Of a DNA stretch of 14,688 bases, positions 12,872 to 14,688 are shown in pieces (position 1 is the first letter of the stretch; each line of letters begins with the position of its first letter). The notes beneath the pieces were generated by a model. That model was given only the letters and a program-made list of their open reading frames with translations, did no database searches and was not told where the DNA came from. Position numbers and translations under genes: made by a program. The stretch spans positions 1 to 14,688 of the forward strand of contig JALOLN010000041.1 of NCBI GenBank assembly GCA_025455945.1, in the 5' to 3' direction. This stretch comes from Actinomycetes bacterium (GTDB lineage: Bacteria; Actinomycetota; Actinomycetes; Prado026).

Positions 12872-12917
12872 CACCCCTGTCGTCGTCCGCCCGGCCCCGG
12901 TCCTTGAGCCGGCCCGC

Positions 12918-14063
12918 TCAGGTGAGCGCACGGCCGATCACCAGCCGCTGGATCTGGTTGGTGCCCTCGACGATCTGCAGCAGCTTCGCCTCGCGCAGGT
13001 ACCGCTCCACCTGGTAGTCCTCGACGTAGCCGTACCCGCCGAGGACCTGCACGGCGTCCGTCGTCACCCGCATCGCCGCGTCGGTGGCGAACAGCTTGGC
13101 CATCGCGGCGGCGGTGCCGAACGGCCGGCCCGCGTCGCGCAGCCGGGCCGCGTCGAGGTACAGCGCGCGGGCCGCCGCGACCTGCGTGGCCATGTCCGCG
13201 AGGAGGAAGGTCAGGCCCTGGTGCTCGGCGACGGGCCGGCCGAACTGGCGGCGCTCGCGGGCGTACCCCACGGCGGCGTCCAGGGCCGCCTGCGCCAGGC
13301 CCACCGCGCACGCCGCGATGCCCAGCCGCCCGCCGTCCAGGGCGGCCAGCGCGATGGCGAACCCCTGTCCCTCCGCGCCGATCCGCCGGGCCGCCGGGAC
13401 CCGGGCGCCGTCCAGCAGCACCTGCGCGGTCACCGATGCGGTGAGGCCCATCTTGCGCTCGGGGGGCGCCGCCGACAGCCCCGGCGTGCCTGCCTCGGCC
13501 AGCAGGCAGGTGATCCCCCGGGTCCGGTCGTCGGAGGTGCGGACCATGAGGTCGTAGAAGTCCGCGACGCCGCCGTGGGTGATCCACGCCTTGGTCCCAC
13601 TGACCACGTAGTCGTCGCCGTCGAGCACGGCGCGGGTGGCCAGCGCCGCCGCGTCCGAGCCGGAGTGCGGCTCGGACAGGCAGTAGGCGCCGAGCAGCTC
13701 CCCGCCGAGCATGCCCGGCAGCCACTGGTCGCGCTGCGCGTCGGTGCCGTACGCGGCGAGCGGGAAGCAGGCCAGGGTGTGCACGCTGACGCCGAGCCCG
13801 ACGGAGAGCCAGGCCCCGGCCAGCTCCTCGACGACCTGCAGGTACACCTCGAACGGCTGGCCGCCGCCGCCGTGCTCCTCCGGGTAGGGCAGCCCGAGCA
13901 GCCCGGCCCGGCCGAGCGTCGTGAAGACCGCTCGGGGGAACCGGCCGGCCCGCTCGTCCGCCGCGGCACGCGGGGCGAGCTCCGTGGTGGCCAGCTCCCG
14001 GGTGAGCCCCAGCAGCTCGTGCGCCTCGTCGGTGGGCAGGCTGCGCTGGACGCTGCTGGTCAC
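12918..14063 (-). CDS. Acyl-CoA dehydrogenase
   Basis: A 381-aa flavoenzyme that introduces the alpha-beta double bond into an acyl-CoA and passes electrons to ETF. The order is an N-terminal helical domain (about 1-120), the beta domain with CLSEPHSGSDAAAL (FAD/substrate motif, about 128-141) and TKAWITHG, then the C-terminal helical domain with RRQFGRPVAEHQ and VLGGYGYVEDY. E366 in VEGTNQIQ is in the position of the catalytic base of short- and medium-chain enzymes. Length is typical. The GTG at 14063 follows the upstream stop by 3 nt and has GGAGG 8 nt upstream, so it is cotranscribed with the M24 peptidase. Chain length cannot be fixed; an isobutyryl- or short-chain type is plausible. A link to crotonyl/butyryl-CoA from the lysine cluster is possible but lies across a terminator and two genes, so it is not assumed. 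Confidence 0.93.
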   Translation of the reverse strand: MTSSVQRSLPTDEAHELLGLTRELATTELAPRAAADERAGRFPRAVFTTLGRAGLLGLPYPEEHGGGGQPFEVYLQVVEELAGAWLSVGLGVSVHTLACFPLAAYGTDAQRDQWLPGMLGGELLGAYCLSEPHSGSDAAALATRAVLDGDDYVVSGTKAWITHGGVADFYDLMVRTSDDRTRGITCLLAEAGTPGLSAAPPERKMGLTASVTAQVLLDGARVPAARRIGAEGQGFAIALAALDGGRLGIAACAVGLAQAALDAAVGYARERRQFGRPVAEHQGLTFLLADMATQVAAARALYLDAARLRDAGRPFGTAAAMAKLFATDAAMRVTTDAVQVLGGYGYVEDYQVERYLREAKLLQIVEGTNQIQRLVIGRALT

Positions 14064-14066
14064 GGG

Positions 14067-14688
14067 TCACCCCTCCAGGACGACGAGCTCGCGGGGTCGG
14101 TGGTTGAGCCGCTCGGACCCGTCCGCGGTGCACACGACGATGTCCTCGATCCGGGCGCCGTGTCGGCCGGGGAGGTAGATCCCGGGCTCGACGGAGAACG
14201 CCATGCCGGGCTCGAGCAGCTCGGTGTTGCCGGCGACGATGTAGGGCTCCTCGTGGGTCTCCAGCCCGATGCCGTGGCCGGTGCGGTGGATGAACAGCTC
14301 GCCGTACCCGGCGGCGGCGATCACCTCGCGCGCCGCGGCGTCGACGCTCTCCGCGCTCACCCCCGGGCGGGCCCGGCGGCAGGCGGCCTCCTGGGCCCGC
14401 TGCAGCACCGCGTAGGAGGCGAGGAAGTCCGCCGTGGGCTCGCCGACCGCGTAGGTCCGGGTCTCGTCGGAGCAGTACCCCGACGGCATGGTCCCGCCGA
14501 TGTCGACGACCACTGGGTCGCCGGGGCGGATCACCCGGTCGCTGACCTCGTGGTGCGGGCTGGCGCCGTTCGGCCCGCTGGCCACGATGACGAAGTCGAC
14601 GCGCACGTGCCCGGCCGCCAGGATCGCGTCGGCGACGTCCGCGCCGACGGCGGCCTCGGTCCGGCCCGGGCGCAGCCACTGCGCCATC
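14067..14688 (-). CDS. M24 family Xaa-Pro aminopeptidase/dipeptidase, C-terminal part
   Basis: The C-terminal pita-bread catalytic domain of an M24 metallopeptidase; 207 codons including the stop are visible and the gene continues past the window edge. The five metal ligands are recognisable: D in VVVDIGGT, D in CSDETRTY, H in HRTGHGIG, E in SVEPGIY and E in RIEDIVV. The SPHHE and THEEP motifs are also typical. Proteins of this kind usually have a further N-terminal creatinase-like domain of about 120-150 residues, which lies outside. The ATG at 14687 is therefore most likely an internal methionine. The enzyme removes N-terminal residues before proline from peptides or cleaves Xaa-Pro dipeptides in the cytoplasm. 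It precedes the acyl-CoA dehydrogenase by 3 bp. Confidence 0.92.
   Translation of the reverse strand, partial: MAQWLRPGRTEAAVGADVADAILAAGHVRVDFVIVASGPNGASPHHEVSDRVIRPGDPVVVDIGGTMPSGYCSDETRTYAVGEPTADFLASYAVLQRAQEAACRRARPGVSAESVDAAAREVIAAAGYGELFIHRTGHGIGLETHEEPYIVAGNTELLEPGMAFSVEPGIYLPGRHGARIEDIVVCTADGSERLNHRPRELVVLEG

Noticed and set aside
12918..14063. Acyl-CoA dehydrogenase as part of the lysine pathway (butyryl-CoA dehydrogenase)
   Set aside because: It is in another operon with an M24 peptidase, separated from kamA by a probable terminator and two genes, and no ETF genes accompany it.
14067..14687. ATG 14687 as the true start of the M24 peptidase
   Set aside because: It lies one base from the window edge and the usual N-terminal creatinase-like domain would be missing, so the gene more probably continues outside.

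Overview
The window is very GC-rich and comes from an actinobacterium. It carries RbpA, which is found only in Actinobacteria, and the block rbpA / fxsA / ppm1-lnt, which resembles the Mycobacterium tuberculosis Rv2050-Rv2053c neighbourhood. Many starts are GTG, and several genes have a TAnnnT -10 element only 6-7 nt ahead of the start codon (leaderless style). My best guess at the lineage is Geodermatophilaceae or a near relative (Blastococcus, Modestobacter, Geodermatophilus); this is an impression from protein similarity, not a computed result.

Layout. (1) 1-1431, + strand: the tail of a glycerophosphodiester phosphodiesterase, then a UMF1-type MFS transporter broken by a frame-changing deletion near 1085. 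(2) 1479-1908, + strand: rbpA behind a SigR-type promoter (GGGAAT-N18-GTT). (3) 1918-4718, - strand: lnt, ppm1 and fxsA, an envelope lipoprotein/mannolipid operon. (4) 4719-4981: an intergenic region with a good promoter (TTGACA-N19-TAGGTT, - strand) and an 86-nt, almost fully paired hairpin that looks like an unassigned structured RNA in the lnt leader. (5) 4982-10386, - strand: a tightly coupled five-gene operon kdd, amidohydrolase, kamD, kamE, kal, with a 4-nt start/stop overlap at every junction. (6) 10387-10495: a divergent promoter region containing a perfect 15-bp palindrome. (7) 10496-11971, + strand: kamA, divergent from the operon. (8) 11979-12419, - strand: an Lrp/AsnC regulator converging on kamA. 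(9) 12492-12713: a small secreted protein behind a hairpin-rich leader. (10) 12918-14688, - strand: an acyl-CoA dehydrogenase and an M24 Xaa-Pro peptidase that runs off the window.

How the genes work together. KamA converts L-lysine to beta-lysine. KamDE, a B12- and PLP-dependent mutase, makes 3,5-diaminohexanoate, and Kdd oxidises it to 3-keto-5-aminohexanoate. In the fermentative pathway Kce then combines this with acetyl-CoA to give 3-aminobutyryl-CoA and acetoacetate, and Kal removes ammonia to give crotonyl-CoA. Kce and the KamB/KamC mutase reactivase are not in this window. A YtcJ-like metal-dependent amidohydrolase sits inside the operon instead. The Lrp protein is the obvious candidate lysine-responsive regulator and the 15-bp palindrome a candidate operator; both are inferences from position.

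The most interesting items are the modified lysine-aminomutase cluster in a probably aerobic actinobacterium, with its unexplained amidohydrolase, and the structured RNA ahead of lnt. No tRNA, rRNA, CRISPR array, insertion sequence or phage gene was seen.
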